This document shows, piece by piece, positions 42,820-52,912 of a stretch of DNA of 64,000 bases (positions within the stretch are counted from its first letter, which is position 1; each line of letters begins with the position of its first letter). Source of the DNA: CAYMMX01 sp964391675. Lineage in GTDB: Bacteria; Cyanobacteriota; Vampirovibrionia; Gastranaerophilales; Gastranaerophilaceae. The position numbers were made by a program, and so were the translations under genes. The stretch covers positions 310,001 to 374,000 of the forward strand of contig CAYMMX010000001.1 of assembly GCA_964391675.1 (NCBI GenBank). Direction: 5' to 3'. A model generated the notes under the pieces. It did no database searches. It saw only the letters and a list, made by a program, of their open reading frames with translations, and had not been told where the DNA came from.

Positions 42820-45210
42820 ATGAGTATAAATTCAATTAATCTATTATCTATTGATAATAATTTAAAAAGAATTGATACAAAAAAATACGGTTTTTATAAA
42901 GTTAACACTGATTATCAGGATGTTTTTAATAAGTCAGAAAATGCAAATACGGCTTTTCAAATAGAAACAGGTAAAAATTATACAAGAATAATTTCTTTTA
43001 CCGGTCTTCAAACACCCTTAGCAAGGATTAAGCCCGCAATTCAAATGAGGGTTACGGGTGTTACTAATTTTCAAGATAATATGGATCCTGAAAAAATAAT
43101 TAATCATACCCTTTTTAGCATTAACCGTCTTGCCGACAGTTTTTGGAAAGACGGCGATAGTTTAATACATGAAATTATTAATGGACAAAGTAAAAGTAAG
43201 GGAAAAATAAAACTAATATCTCCTGTTTACGGTGAAATAGGCCGTGTTCCTGATGAAATTACTCCTTTTATTTTCGACTTAATGAAAAATGGGGATAAAA
43301 ACTTCAGATTTGAACTGTCAAATGTAGTTGCCGGTAATACAAAAGGAGCTCCTACAATAGGTTTACGAGTAAATTTGCTTTATCACGGAAAAGATCAGCA
43401 AATGATTAAAAAAGTTCAAGAAGCCTTTGATGAAGTATTAAATAATCCAGAAGCAGCTAAAAAAGCCTTTTTTTACCAACCCATAATGAACCCAAAAGAA
43501 GTTTTAACTGAAATTTTAAAATTTGAGAAAAAAACTAACGGTTCAAAAGCTGCAGAAAAAATGAAAGAGACTATAAATAATATTGTTAGTCATATTGAAA
43601 ATCCTGAAAATAAGAAAATTTTGTTAGTAGGTCACTGTAAACCGGATGGTGATACTTTAGGATGTATCATGGGCTTAAAAAATTCTATTAATATGGTTCT
43701 TCCTGATAAAATAGTTGATTGTGCCGTTGATGATCAGGTTACAGGGTTATTTAGACATAAATTACCTGGAATAGATGACACGATAAAACATCCTTATTCA
43801 GAGAGTAAAATAAAATTGCTTGAAGAAGAATTAAAAAATGCACAAAAAAACTCAATGGGTAAATCGGTTATCGAATCTTTGGAATACTCTCTGTCTCAAG
43901 CAAAAAATGAAAATCTATTACTTAGAACAGATGAAAAATATGATATGGTTATATTAATGGATGTACCGGCACCTGCCAGATTTTCTTCAGGATTTAAAAA
44001 ATATATACAAGAAGCCAAAGAAGTTGTTTATATAGATCATCATCCGTTTAGAAAAGAAGAATGGGATCAAGCGATAGACTTAACAGGTCTTAATATGGGT
44101 AAAATTCTTAAAGATAACCTTGCTTGGATTGCAGAGAGAGTTCCTGCTGCAACTCAACAAGCTGTAATTATTGCATCAAGAATTAAAAAAGAAATTAATC
44201 CGTTAAATCCTGATAATTTAATCAAAACAATCAATAACGGCGTTAATGAAAAATTAAATGCTGCAGTTGCTTCTTTTACTGCGGGTATGAGCACTGATAC
44301 AGGGGGTTTTTCAAGAACAGCTAATTTAATATCAACAGATATAATTGATAATAATGGAGCCCGTGTTTCTGTACAAAGCAGACCTAATTTCTGGCCGGAA
44401 GGTCTTTCTAAATGGTTATTTAAGTTGACAAATGACAAGATAAATAAAAAATGGATGCGAGAAGAATTGACTTATGATGTTAATGATGACATGATAAAAG
44501 AATTAAAATATTCAGCCAGAGATAAAATGGTAGAGTATTCAGAAAAAAATAAACATGAATATGAAGATATTGGTTTAGGTATTGTTAAAGCTTCTTTTGA
44601 TGAAATGCAAGAAATTTTATCATTGGCTCATGTACATGAACCTGAAACAAATTTATTAGATGTTCAAAATTCTTTTAAATTTTCTGAAGTTATGAGTGAA
44701 TTCAGAGATACAAAAAATCAAACCAAAAGAAGTACTATTGATAAAATTCAAAAAGAAGAAAGTGGACTTTTTGATAAGGATAAAATAGCTGTTTTTATAT
44801 GCCAATCTGAAAAAGCAGGAACTCTTAATACAGAGGGTAAAAAGTCAATTCAAGATGCTTTAAGATTTTCTTTCCGTTCACAGGAAGGAACCGATCATGC
44901 GGAAATTTTAGCAAATTTGTTTAATGGAGGCGGACATGGTGCAGCATCAGGCGGTCATATTAAAGGTAATAATGTAACTTTAGATTCAAAATTTACAATA
45001 AAAATTAATGGTGAAAAAGTCACAGATTTTTCAAAAATATATGATGAATTGATTAAGAACCATACTACAAAACATAATGAAAAAATTTCTTCGGAAGAAA
45101 GAAATTTACTTACAGCAAAGATTGAACTAGTTCAAGATGAAAACGGAATTACTTCACAAGACATAATCGAGAATGTAGTTAAACAGATAAGAAATCATCA
45201 ATCAAAATAA
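42820..45210 (+). CDS. DHH-family phosphoesterase with large N-terminal extension
   Basis: 796 residues. The DHH core is visible: 'LLVGHCKPDGDTLGC' (about 268-281), 'VYIDHHPF' (about 403-410) and a DHHA1 end 'NGGGHGAASGGHI' (about 703). This architecture matches NrnA/GdpP-type phosphodiesterases acting on nanoRNA or cyclic dinucleotides. The first 265 residues have no family I know and carry IISFTG (57-62), the shared short motif. The start is ATG 42820 with TTAGGAG nearby; the frame begins nine bases earlier at a GTG inside this site. No signal peptide. Confidence 0.75.
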   Translation: MSINSINLLSIDNNLKRIDTKKYGFYKVNTDYQDVFNKSENANTAFQIETGKNYTRIISFTGLQTPLARIKPAIQMRVTGVTNFQDNMDPEKIINHTLFSINRLADSFWKDGDSLIHEIINGQSKSKGKIKLISPVYGEIGRVPDEITPFIFDLMKNGDKNFRFELSNVVAGNTKGAPTIGLRVNLLYHGKDQQMIKKVQEAFDEVLNNPEAAKKAFFYQPIMNPKEVLTEILKFEKKTNGSKAAEKMKETINNIVSHIENPENKKILLVGHCKPDGDTLGCIMGLKNSINMVLPDKIVDCAVDDQVTGLFRHKLPGIDDTIKHPYSESKIKLLEEELKNAQKNSMGKSVIESLEYSLSQAKNENLLLRTDEKYDMVILMDVPAPARFSSGFKKYIQEAKEVVYIDHHPFRKEEWDQAIDLTGLNMGKILKDNLAWIAERVPAATQQAVIIASRIKKEINPLNPDNLIKTINNGVNEKLNAAVASFTAGMSTDTGGFSRTANLISTDIIDNNGARVSVQSRPNFWPEGLSKWLFKLTNDKINKKWMREELTYDVNDDMIKELKYSARDKMVEYSEKNKHEYEDIGLGIVKASFDEMQEILSLAHVHEPETNLLDVQNSFKFSEVMSEFRDTKNQTKRSTIDKIQKEESGLFDKDKIAVFICQSEKAGTLNTEGKKSIQDALRFSFRSQEGTDHAEILANLFNGGGHGAASGGHIKGNNVTLDSKFTIKINGEKVTDFSKIYDELIKNHTTKHNEKISSEERNLLTAKIELVQDENGITSQDIIENVVKQIRNHQSK

Positions 45211-45225
45211 ATACAGAAATATGCG

Positions 45226-45573
45226 TTAAATATTTTTTAAATGCTGAATTTTAATTTTTGGTTTTAAAATTATTGATATTGCATCGATTCGAAAGTTTTT
45301 ATACTTAGTTTTTGAATCTTGAATATATGTAAAAAGTCCTGTTTTAATGTTTTCGTATTTTGTTTTTGTAATTGCTTCAAAAGGAGAACCGCAAAATTCA
45401 GACGAACGAGTTTTTACTTCAACAAAAACAAGAGAATCTTTTTCTTTTGCGATAATATCTATTTCGCAAAATCTGGAGAATCTTTTATTAGTTTCCAAAA
45501 TTTCATAGCCTTGTTCTTCAAGGTAATTTCTGGCAAGTTCCTCTCCTTGTTTCCCAATTATCTTATTGCTCAT
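45226..45573 (-). CDS. YraN/UPF0102 endonuclease-fold protein
   Basis: 115 residues. The start 'KIIGKQGEELARNYLEEQGYEIL' (in parts), then 'EIDIIAKEKDSLVFVEVKTR' in parts is the UPF0102 restriction-endonuclease-like core with D and ExK residues. It is widespread, usually near rnhB; the role is unsettled. It overlaps the ATPase gene by 11 bases and is last in a four-gene minus-strand operon. Confidence 0.9.
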   Translation of the reverse strand: MSNKIIGKQGEELARNYLEEQGYEILETNKRFSRFCEIDIIAKEKDSLVFVEVKTRSSEFCGSPFEAITKTKYENIKTGLFTYIQDSKTKYKNFRIDAISIILKPKIKIQHLKNI

Positions 45574-46276
45574 TAATTAATCCTTCACATAAAACAAAAC
45601 GACCCAGTAATTGTACATTACAATAGTTTTTTAAAGAGTCAACAAAACATTTATTTTCGCAAAAACCTCCTGAAAGATAAAGATTTTCGGGCTTTTTTGC
45701 AAAGTTCCAAGCATTATAAGCTATTCCATGAATAAATTTTGAAACGGCTTCTGCTGATTCAGCTCCTTTTGAAATGTCATCCATAATCTTTTCTAAACCA
45801 AAAATCCCGCAAGTTACAGGAAACCTAATTGAATTAAAGGATAAATCCTCTGATTTTATGTCATAAAATTTTAATAACATTTCAACAGTTGCTCCGGTTG
45901 AGCTGGCACAAGATGTGTTCCAATCCATATCTTTAAATTTTGCGTCTTTAAACCTTATCCATTTGGCATCGCGGCTGCCTAAATCTAAAATAGTTGAGTT
46001 GGCTCCTACTTTGTTTTTACATCCGCTTGCCAGGGCAACAATTTCGTTTTCGGTTTTTTGTTTGTCTTTTATATTTTTCCATTTACCACCCATGTGCCCG
46101 CATGTTTTTTCAAATTCAATATCAATAGTTTTAAGAATTCTTGAAGGAAGGATGTAATATTTTTTATCGGATATTTCTTTTACAAGAAAAGATGCGAGAG
46201 TACTATTTGTGCTCTTGCACCCTATTTCAACAATTTTTGAATAAGTTGTTCCTGCATCTACGTAATATTTATTCAT
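45563..46276 (-). CDS. BadF/BcrA/HgdC-type ASKHA ATPase (activase-like)
   Basis: 237 residues. Phosphate-binding motifs 'DAGTTYSK' (7-14) and 'DLGSRDAK' (98-105) and a glycine-rich 'LSGGF' (201-205) give the ASKHA fold. Cys123 (NTSCASSTG) and Cys156 (VTCGIFG) lie where the HgdC/BcrA activases hold the shared [4Fe-4S] cluster. Known members energise electrons for 2-hydroxyacyl-CoA dehydratases or benzoyl-CoA reductase. The dehydratase subunits are not here. It overlaps both neighbours and is co-transcribed with the two-repeat protein and the transporter. Confidence 0.75.
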   Translation of the reverse strand: MNKYYVDAGTTYSKIVEIGCKSTNSTLASFLVKEISDKKYYILPSRILKTIDIEFEKTCGHMGGKWKNIKDKQKTENEIVALASGCKNKVGANSTILDLGSRDAKWIRFKDAKFKDMDWNTSCASSTGATVEMLLKFYDIKSEDLSFNSIRFPVTCGIFGLEKIMDDISKGAESAEAVSKFIHGIAYNAWNFAKKPENLYLSGGFCENKCFVDSLKNYCNVQLLGRFVLCEGLINEQ

Positions 46277-47025
46277 CTTAACCTCAAAAAAGCTTCTATT
46301 TTGGCTTTTATAGAATTTGTAGCATAATCGTCAATATCGATATAAAGTCCGTTATACTTATCTGCTAAATATTTTGCTAATTGTGATTTAGCACAAAAAG
46401 CTTGTGAATAAAAAACAGTCGGTAAATTTTCATCAACATACATTTCAAGTTCAATATCCGCAGGTGTTCCTGCTTCAACACATCTTGTCCAACCAAAAAC
46501 ATGGGTTTCATTTGGAAAAAGTTCTAAAATACTTAAGTCATTTGGCGGAACGCCCCAAAAGCCGAACTTAGGAGAGACATATTTTAATTCTGACAATTTA
46601 ACTGAGTTTATTATGTTGTCCATAATAGAGTTTACTTTTTCAATTAAGCACAGATTGCTTGTGCAAATTTTAATTTCATTTTTTGGAGAAATTTTTTCGT
46701 AAATACTTTCGATAACGTCAAATCCCATATCTTTTAGTAATTGTGCCAGAAACCAACCACTATCGCATTTATCTTTCCCTATTGTTGCTACTATTTTTAT
46801 AATATTTTTTCTTAAAAAAATAGCATTATTCATTATATTTTTAATTATCTTGCAATAAGCATCGGGTAAAATATTAGTATTTGGATAATTAAAATCCACA
46901 TCTAAATCAACCCACTCAGCTTGTGGATTTTTTTGTTTGAGATAAAAAATTATTTCAGGGTCAGGATACCCCCAAAAACCAATTATTGGTGCTTGGCTGT
47001 TTTGAAATTCTCCTGTTGTATTCAC
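46273..47025 (-). CDS. Unrecognised Cys-containing two-repeat protein, partner of the ATPase
   Basis: 250 residues. Two halves start alike: 'IIGFWGYPDPEIIFYL' (about 14-29) and 'KFGFWGVPPNDLSILELFP' (about 153-171). Each half resembles a Rossmann-like fold. Cysteines occur in KDKCDSGW, ICTSNLC, WTRCVEAG and AFCAKS. The pattern is faintly like a reduced 2-hydroxyacyl-CoA dehydratase D-type subunit, but I cannot identify it. Overlap of one base with the transporter and four with the ATPase ties the three together. Confidence 0.6.
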   Translation of the reverse strand: MNTTGEFQNSQAPIIGFWGYPDPEIIFYLKQKNPQAEWVDLDVDFNYPNTNILPDAYCKIIKNIMNNAIFLRKNIIKIVATIGKDKCDSGWFLAQLLKDMGFDVIESIYEKISPKNEIKICTSNLCLIEKVNSIMDNIINSVKLSELKYVSPKFGFWGVPPNDLSILELFPNETHVFGWTRCVEAGTPADIELEMYVDENLPTVFYSQAFCAKSQLAKYLADKYNGLYIDIDDYATNSIKAKIEAFLRLR

Positions 47026-48347
47026 TATATTATCTCTTTATATGCTTCAGGGTTATTTAGCAAGTCGTAATTAATCTCATTTTCATTATCAGCAATAGCT
47101 GCTGCTACAACTGCATCAGACGTTACGTTAAGGATAGTTCTGACCATATCTGAGAGTCTGTCAAAAGTGAATAAGAATGCAAAACCTGCAACTAATTGTT
47201 CAGGACTTAATCCCATACCGTTAAGAATAAGAGCTATTGTGATAAGTCCTGCTCCAGGGATTCCGGCACATGTACTTGAAGCAACGATTGCTAATACACA
47301 AATTTGCAGAATTAAAAATGGTGTTAAGTGAACTCCGTAAGCCTGTGCAAGGAAAATTACCGCAACAGTCTGTAAAATGGCTGTTCCGTCCATATTTAAA
47401 GTTGCGCCTAAAGGAAGCACAAAGCTTGAAATTTTATGAGAAATTCCTCGTTTTTCACAACATGCAATAGTCAAAGGTAATGTTGCAGAAGAGCTTGCTG
47501 TACCGAAAGCAACCATCATTGCTTCTGTGATTGCTGTATAAAGCATTATAACAGGAACTTTTGAAAATATTTTTAAAAATACAGGATATACTATAAAAAA
47601 TTGTATAAAGAATCCTATAGCCAAAACCATTAAATATTTTGATATACTGCCGAAAATATCCACACCGAAACTTGATACAGCTGTTGCTGTTAAAGCAAAA
47701 ACACCGGGTGCTGCAAAATACATTATCCAGTCTGTAACTTTCATGGTTGCGGCAAAAATAGATTCAAAAAATGAAACAACCGGTCTGTTGATTTCTCCTA
47801 TTTTAGCTAAAGCTACAGCAAAAATTAATGCAAAAACAATTATTGAAATCATATCACCTTTAGCAAGTGATTCTAAAGGATTTTTCGGTATAAAATTTAA
47901 AAAGATATTAAGTATATTACCTTTTTGCTGTTCAATACTTGCTGAAACCTGGTGTTGAATTTCAACGGCAGAAGTAGTATTTATGTATTGTGCAGCACCT
48001 ATTCCCGGTTTAATTGTTAATGCAAGTAAAGAACCTATTACAACAGCAGCTACAGTGATTATTCCATAATAAATAATCATTTTTGTTCCATATTTTCCAA
48101 GCTGTTTATTGTCACCTATACTTGTAATACCTATTACGATTGCAGATATAACTAAAGGAATTACAACCATTTGAATTAATCTTATAAAAACTTGACCTAT
48201 GAAGATTAAAATTTTAGAAAGTATAATGTTATCGTGAGTATGCAAAAAGACTCCTACAATAATCCCTGCAATAAGCCCAAAAAATATGTGCCAATTGCGC
48301 TTTAAGCCTAAGCCAAGGGCAATAAGTATCTGCATATGTAATTTCAT
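47025..48347 (-). CDS. Sodium/proton:dicarboxylate or glutamate symporter (DAACS family)
   Basis: 440 residues. About eight to ten hydrophobic segments and the family motifs 'FGTASSSATLPLTI', 'LPLGATLNMDGTAI' and 'IPGAGLITIALIL' mark the GltP/DctA type. It imports glutamate, aspartate or C4-dicarboxylates. It is first in a four-gene operon with the activase-like ATPase, so the imported acid might be the substrate chain of that system. Confidence 0.92.
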   Translation of the reverse strand: MKLHMQILIALGLGLKRNWHIFFGLIAGIIVGVFLHTHDNIILSKILIFIGQVFIRLIQMVVIPLVISAIVIGITSIGDNKQLGKYGTKMIIYYGIITVAAVVIGSLLALTIKPGIGAAQYINTTSAVEIQHQVSASIEQQKGNILNIFLNFIPKNPLESLAKGDMISIIVFALIFAVALAKIGEINRPVVSFFESIFAATMKVTDWIMYFAAPGVFALTATAVSSFGVDIFGSISKYLMVLAIGFFIQFFIVYPVFLKIFSKVPVIMLYTAITEAMMVAFGTASSSATLPLTIACCEKRGISHKISSFVLPLGATLNMDGTAILQTVAVIFLAQAYGVHLTPFLILQICVLAIVASSTCAGIPGAGLITIALILNGMGLSPEQLVAGFAFLFTFDRLSDMVRTILNVTSDAVVAAAIADNENEINYDLLNNPEAYKEII

Positions 48348-48454
48348 ATAAAATCCTCTCTGATTGTTTTTGTAAATTTTCTATATTTTACTACTTTCAA
48401 AGAAAAATTACAAATTTATTTACAAAATGTAAATAGGTCTTACTTATATTTTAA

Positions 48455-49774
48455 TTATTTCTTTGATATTTCCGCAATTATTATATCAACGCATTTTTCC
48501 CAACAAAAATCGGTTGCTCTGTTAAGACTTTTTTGAGAAAGTTCTTCTCTTAGTTCTTCATCAAAATAAAGTTTTTCATAGGCTTCAATTAATTCGCTAT
48601 TTTTTTGAGGATTAATCATTATTCCTACATTACCTACAACTTCAGGAAGGGATGAAACATTAGAGGTTATAACAGGACAGCCGCATTGCATAGCTTCAAG
48701 CGGAGGCAAACCAAAACCTTCGTATAAGGATGGGTATACAAACATTAGAGCATTACTGTATAGCGAGGCTAAATCATCATCTTTAATATAACCAGTCTTA
48801 ATTATTTTATCTTTATAAAGACCAAAATTTTCTATTTCTTTATTTAAATTTCCGATAAAAGTATTCCAATGCCCTCCGCTTAAAACTAAAACCAAATCAT
48901 CAATATTATGCTTTTTAATAAGTTCTATGAAGCTTTTTATTGCAAATACCAAATTTTTACGAGGCTCAAGTGTACATAAACTCAGAATATATTTTTTATC
49001 AACAGGAATATTGTATTTTTTTCTTACTTCAATATTTTTTTCTTTATCCTTGTTTTGATAAAAGTTTTCATTTGCTGCTAAAAGAGTTGTAATAATTTTA
49101 TCGGGATTAATATTTTTAATATTTTTAATAAAATCTTGTCTTGTATTTTCTGAAATTGCAAAATAATAGTCATTTTTATTTATAGAATTTAATAAATCAG
49201 TATACCATGAGGAATTAATTGCTTTAGGATGATATCCCGGCATTATTGTAGGAATTAAATCATAAACCATAGTATATTTTTTAATTTTTTTACATTTAAA
49301 AATAAAATCAGGAGCTTTATAAACAGGAGAAAAATAAATATTAAAATTTTCAATTAAGGTTTTATCAAAAGTTTTTTTTGAGGGAGTTTTTTCATAAATA
49401 TATTTAAGAAATAATATGAAAATTTTAACAAAGGTTCTTTTTAACATCATAAAAACAGTTTGAGTTTTTTTGTCATTTGTTTTTCTACTGTTATACTTTA
49501 TATAAATTAAGTTTGATAATATAGAAAAAATTTTACTGTTATTTTTAATTATTTCGCAATTTTCAAAACCAGATTCGTTTAAAAATTCTTCTAATCTTTT
49601 ATAATTATAATTTATGTCAAAGAGCTTTATGTTTAGATTTTTACGTTTATTCATCTCTTTTAATATGTTGTATGCAACCCAAAAAATACCCGATCTTCCG
49701 CTGTTTTTTAAATCAAAGTTTATCGATATTATTGATGCATCAAATAAAAGATTTATTTTCTTTTCTTCAATCAT
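48455..49774 (-). CDS. Glycosyltransferase family 4 protein
   Basis: 439 residues. A GT-B fold with the C-terminal family motif 'FVYPSLYEGFGLPPLEAMQCGCPVI' in parts, and 'LSLCTLEPRKNL' before it. The N-terminal part is diverged and A+T-driven in composition. It likely adds a sugar from a nucleotide donor to a membrane or surface glycan. It overlaps the GT2 gene by eight bases on the same strand. Confidence 0.88.
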   Translation of the reverse strand: MIEEKKINLLFDASIISINFDLKNSGRSGIFWVAYNILKEMNKRKNLNIKLFDINYNYKRLEEFLNESGFENCEIIKNNSKIFSILSNLIYIKYNSRKTNDKKTQTVFMMLKRTFVKIFILFLKYIYEKTPSKKTFDKTLIENFNIYFSPVYKAPDFIFKCKKIKKYTMVYDLIPTIMPGYHPKAINSSWYTDLLNSINKNDYYFAISENTRQDFIKNIKNINPDKIITTLLAANENFYQNKDKEKNIEVRKKYNIPVDKKYILSLCTLEPRKNLVFAIKSFIELIKKHNIDDLVLVLSGGHWNTFIGNLNKEIENFGLYKDKIIKTGYIKDDDLASLYSNALMFVYPSLYEGFGLPPLEAMQCGCPVITSNVSSLPEVVGNVGIMINPQKNSELIEAYEKLYFDEELREELSQKSLNRATDFCWEKCVDIIIAEISKK

Positions 49775-51446
49775 TTTCTTGCTCCAGACACTTTATTAAT
49801 TTAGGAAGTAAAGGAGGATAATGTAATAAAATATTGTTTAATTGCCTAAAGCTTTGTCCCTCTTTGTTTTTAAAATAAAGAGTTTTTTCTTTTGTTAATC
49901 CTTTTTCTCTTTTGGCATTTACAATAGTTAAGTTATTAATATTTTTTTTGACAACATTAATTTTTGTATTATTTAAAACACTCATTGCCCAAGCCCAAAC
50001 ATCGTCATCAGATGGAGATAAATTTAAAAATAAAGATTCATCAAAAGCATCTTCATATAAACATTTTGGTGGATACAAAACACCTCCTACGCCCAAATTA
50101 AAATTCAGAAAAGATGGCTTAGAGTTTTTAATATTTTTATCCCAATCTTCATATGGCAAAATTTGTTTATTTTTGCTGAATTTAATTTTATATGCTTTGT
50201 GACAGTGAATACAATCGGGCTTTTCTAAAAAAGCATTATAAAGATGTTCTATAAAGTTAAATGAATAATAAATATCATCATCAGCTGTTATTATTATTTC
50301 ATTGGGAAATTCTTGCATTGCGGGAATGTATTTTTGGTAAACTTTTAAATTTTTTGAACACCACTTAATGCTAAGTCCGTTTTCTTTCAGTTTTAAAATT
50401 TCTTTGGTCAAGTCAGCTTCTCTGTTGGGAAATTCTTCTTCTGCAAGCCAAAGAATAACTTTATCAGGTTTAATTGACTGATTTAAGAGAGAATAAATTG
50501 AAAAATGTATATCATAGATTCTTTCCGGATAAGAAGTTAATGAAACAATAATTTTTTTATCTCTTTGTTCTTTATTTAATCCATATGTATCAAAATTGTT
50601 TATTTTTTTATCTAGTTTTATTTTTTGAATGAAATTAAGCTGTTTTTGAGAAAGTTTTTTAAAAAATTTTTGTAATAAATTCCCTTTGTTTTTATATAAA
50701 CATAATAAACTGTTTCGAAAAATTTCAAATAAAATAGGAGATAAAACTTTTGTTATATTTTTTTTATACAAATCTTTGTGTAATTTAATGATATTTTTTC
50801 TTATTTTAATAAAAGTTAAAAGTTTTGTTGCATTGTAAGTTCTTAAATTTTCTTCTTTTCTGCAATAAAAAAGAACTTCCGGTATTTTATGCGGAGTGAG
50901 CCCGTTTTCTATAAAAGAAATCCATAATTCCCAATCCTCGCAACCCAGTTCCATTTCAGCTTTATAGCCTCCGATTTTTTCCCAATCGGTTTTTTTAAAC
51001 AGTGCCGAATTAAAAATAACATTTTTGTGTAAAATATTAGGAAATTTATATTCTTCAAGCTTCCATCTTCTTGTTTTATTGCCAAAAAATTCAGCATCAC
51101 AATAAACCATACCTATATTATTATTATTTTCAAATACCTTAACGGCTTTTTCAATAAATTCACAATGAATTTTATCATCGGCATCAAGTGATAAAATGTA
51201 TTTCCCTTTTGCTTCAAGGATTCCTTTATTTTTTGAATTAATTACACCCTGATTTTCTTGGTGAATAATTCTTGTTTTTAATGCCGAAAAAGATTTTAAG
51301 AAATCTACATCCAGATAAGACCCATCGTTTATCACAATGATTTCGATATTTTTATAAGTTGAATCCAATACAGAATTTACTGCTTCTTGTAAATATTTCC
51401 CCTGATTATAACAGGGAATTATTATACTGACTAATGGATTTTCCAA
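49767..51446 (-). CDS. Two-domain glycosyltransferase (GT2 plus second GT-A domain)
   Basis: 559 residues. Residues about 5-230 are a GT2 domain ('VSIIIPCYNQGKYL', 'VINDGS', 'LDADD'). After a basic linker, about 300-550 form a second GT-A-like domain with its own start 'KIIVSLTSYPERI' and DDD motif 'ITADDDIYY'. Bifunctional glycan polymerases have this layout. With the GT4 gene it makes a short surface-glycan unit. Confidence 0.82.
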   Translation of the reverse strand: MENPLVSIIIPCYNQGKYLQEAVNSVLDSTYKNIEIIVINDGSYLDVDFLKSFSALKTRIIHQENQGVINSKNKGILEAKGKYILSLDADDKIHCEFIEKAVKVFENNNNIGMVYCDAEFFGNKTRRWKLEEYKFPNILHKNVIFNSALFKKTDWEKIGGYKAEMELGCEDWELWISFIENGLTPHKIPEVLFYCRKEENLRTYNATKLLTFIKIRKNIIKLHKDLYKKNITKVLSPILFEIFRNSLLCLYKNKGNLLQKFFKKLSQKQLNFIQKIKLDKKINNFDTYGLNKEQRDKKIIVSLTSYPERIYDIHFSIYSLLNQSIKPDKVILWLAEEEFPNREADLTKEILKLKENGLSIKWCSKNLKVYQKYIPAMQEFPNEIIITADDDIYYSFNFIEHLYNAFLEKPDCIHCHKAYKIKFSKNKQILPYEDWDKNIKNSKPSFLNFNLGVGGVLYPPKCLYEDAFDESLFLNLSPSDDDVWAWAMSVLNNTKINVVKKNINNLTIVNAKREKGLTKEKTLYFKNKEGQSFRQLNNILLHYPPLLPKLIKCLEQEND

Positions 51447-51457
51447 GATTAAAACCT

Positions 51458-52720
51458 CTAGAAATATTCTTTAAAGATTTTTACACTACAGTATTGACCA
51501 CACATTGTACAAGGTTTACCGAGCTCAAGTTCATTGAATATGCATTTATCAATAGAACATTCTTTTTGTGCAACCCAATCAAGATTTTTTCTGGCAATAG
51601 CCATATTTAAATCTTTTTGAATGGCATTTTTGTTACCTCTGGCAATATCTGCAGAATGTGCTGCAATTTTTGACGCGATAATTCCTTCTTTAACTTGTTT
51701 AACATCAGGCAATCCAAGATGTTCAGCAGGAGTTACGTAACATAAAAAATCGGCACCATGATAAGCGGCTAAAGTTCCACCAATAGCTGAAGTTATATGA
51801 TCATATCCCGGAGCAATATCTGTTACAAGTGGTCCTAAAACGTATAAAGGTGCATAATCCGTTAATACTTTTATTGTTTCAATCATTGAAGGAATTTTAT
51901 CTAAAGAAACATGCCCAGGACCTTCTATCATTGCCTGAACACCGGCTTCTCTTGCACGCTTTGTAAGTTCTCCTAAAACAAGTGTTTCTGCAACTTGTGC
52001 TCTATCGCCTGCATCAGCTATACAACCCGGTCTTAAGCCGTCACCTAAAGATAATGTACAGTCATATGCTTTTACTAAGTCTAATAATTCATCATAATAT
52101 TCATACAAGGGGTTTTCATTGCCTGTCGCCTTAATCCAGCAAGCAAGCATTGAGCCTCCGCGAGAAACAATATCCATGATTCGACCTTGCTTTTGTAGCT
52201 GATCTACCACAAATTTTGTAACTCCACAATGAACAGTTATGAAATCAACTCCATCTTTACATTGTTTCTCAATATCTTCAAATAGTTTGTCTTTTGATAA
52301 TTTGGCTAATGTTTTGCTTATATCAATAGCTTCTTTACCTGCTTGATACATAGGAACTGTACCTAATGGAAGTTTTGTCGACGAAATAATTGCTCTTCTT
52401 GTTTCGTCTATATTGTCACCTGTTGATAAATCCATTAAAACGTCAGCGCCGGTAGATTCAATAATTTTAACCTTATCTAATTCTTCTTTGACATTCGATT
52501 TTTCTAAAGATGTGCCTATATTGGCATTTACTTTTACCGAACAGCCTTCACCTACTGCTGTAGGGACAACATTTTCACGTCTATTGTTTTTTAATATAAC
52601 AACTCTTCCTGAGGCAATCTTTTGTATGATTTCTTCTTTTGTAAAACCTTCTTTTTCTGCTACTGCAAACATCTCAGGTGTTATGTTTCCTTTTTTGGCT
52701 TCTATAATTTGTGTTGTCAT
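51458..52720 (-). CDS. thiC: Phosphomethylpyrimidine synthase (ThiC)
   Basis: 420 residues, the short form without the long N-terminal domain. 'GADVLMDLSTGDNIDETRR' in parts, 'MIEGPGHVSLDKIP' and the C-terminal radical-SAM cluster CTMCGQYC are present. It makes HMP-phosphate for thiamine. The upstream 190 bases hold no thiamine-pyrophosphate riboswitch I can recognise; only an A+T-rich stretch. Confidence 0.96.
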   Translation of the reverse strand: MTTQIIEAKKGNITPEMFAVAEKEGFTKEEIIQKIASGRVVILKNNRRENVVPTAVGEGCSVKVNANIGTSLEKSNVKEELDKVKIIESTGADVLMDLSTGDNIDETRRAIISSTKLPLGTVPMYQAGKEAIDISKTLAKLSKDKLFEDIEKQCKDGVDFITVHCGVTKFVVDQLQKQGRIMDIVSRGGSMLACWIKATGNENPLYEYYDELLDLVKAYDCTLSLGDGLRPGCIADAGDRAQVAETLVLGELTKRAREAGVQAMIEGPGHVSLDKIPSMIETIKVLTDYAPLYVLGPLVTDIAPGYDHITSAIGGTLAAYHGADFLCYVTPAEHLGLPDVKQVKEGIIASKIAAHSADIARGNKNAIQKDLNMAIARKNLDWVAQKECSIDKCIFNELELGKPCTMCGQYCSVKIFKEYF

Positions 52721-52912
52721 TTTTAACCCTCTTTTTATTAATTCTTTTTTAATAATATCACGAAAAGAAATAGAAAATATTAAATAAACATAGTCTGTAT
52801 CCTTTTTATTTTTGTTAATCTTTGTTACAAAATATTTATAAAATATGAAGTATTGAAAGATTTTTGCCGATTAAAACAATGGAATGTAATTATATTTAAG
52901 GGATAAAGTTTA

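Noticed and set aside
52721..52912. Possible thiamine-pyrophosphate riboswitch before thiC
   Set aside because: The conserved CUGAGA and ACCUGAUCUGG-type elements were not found on the minus strand; only A+T-rich DNA is present.
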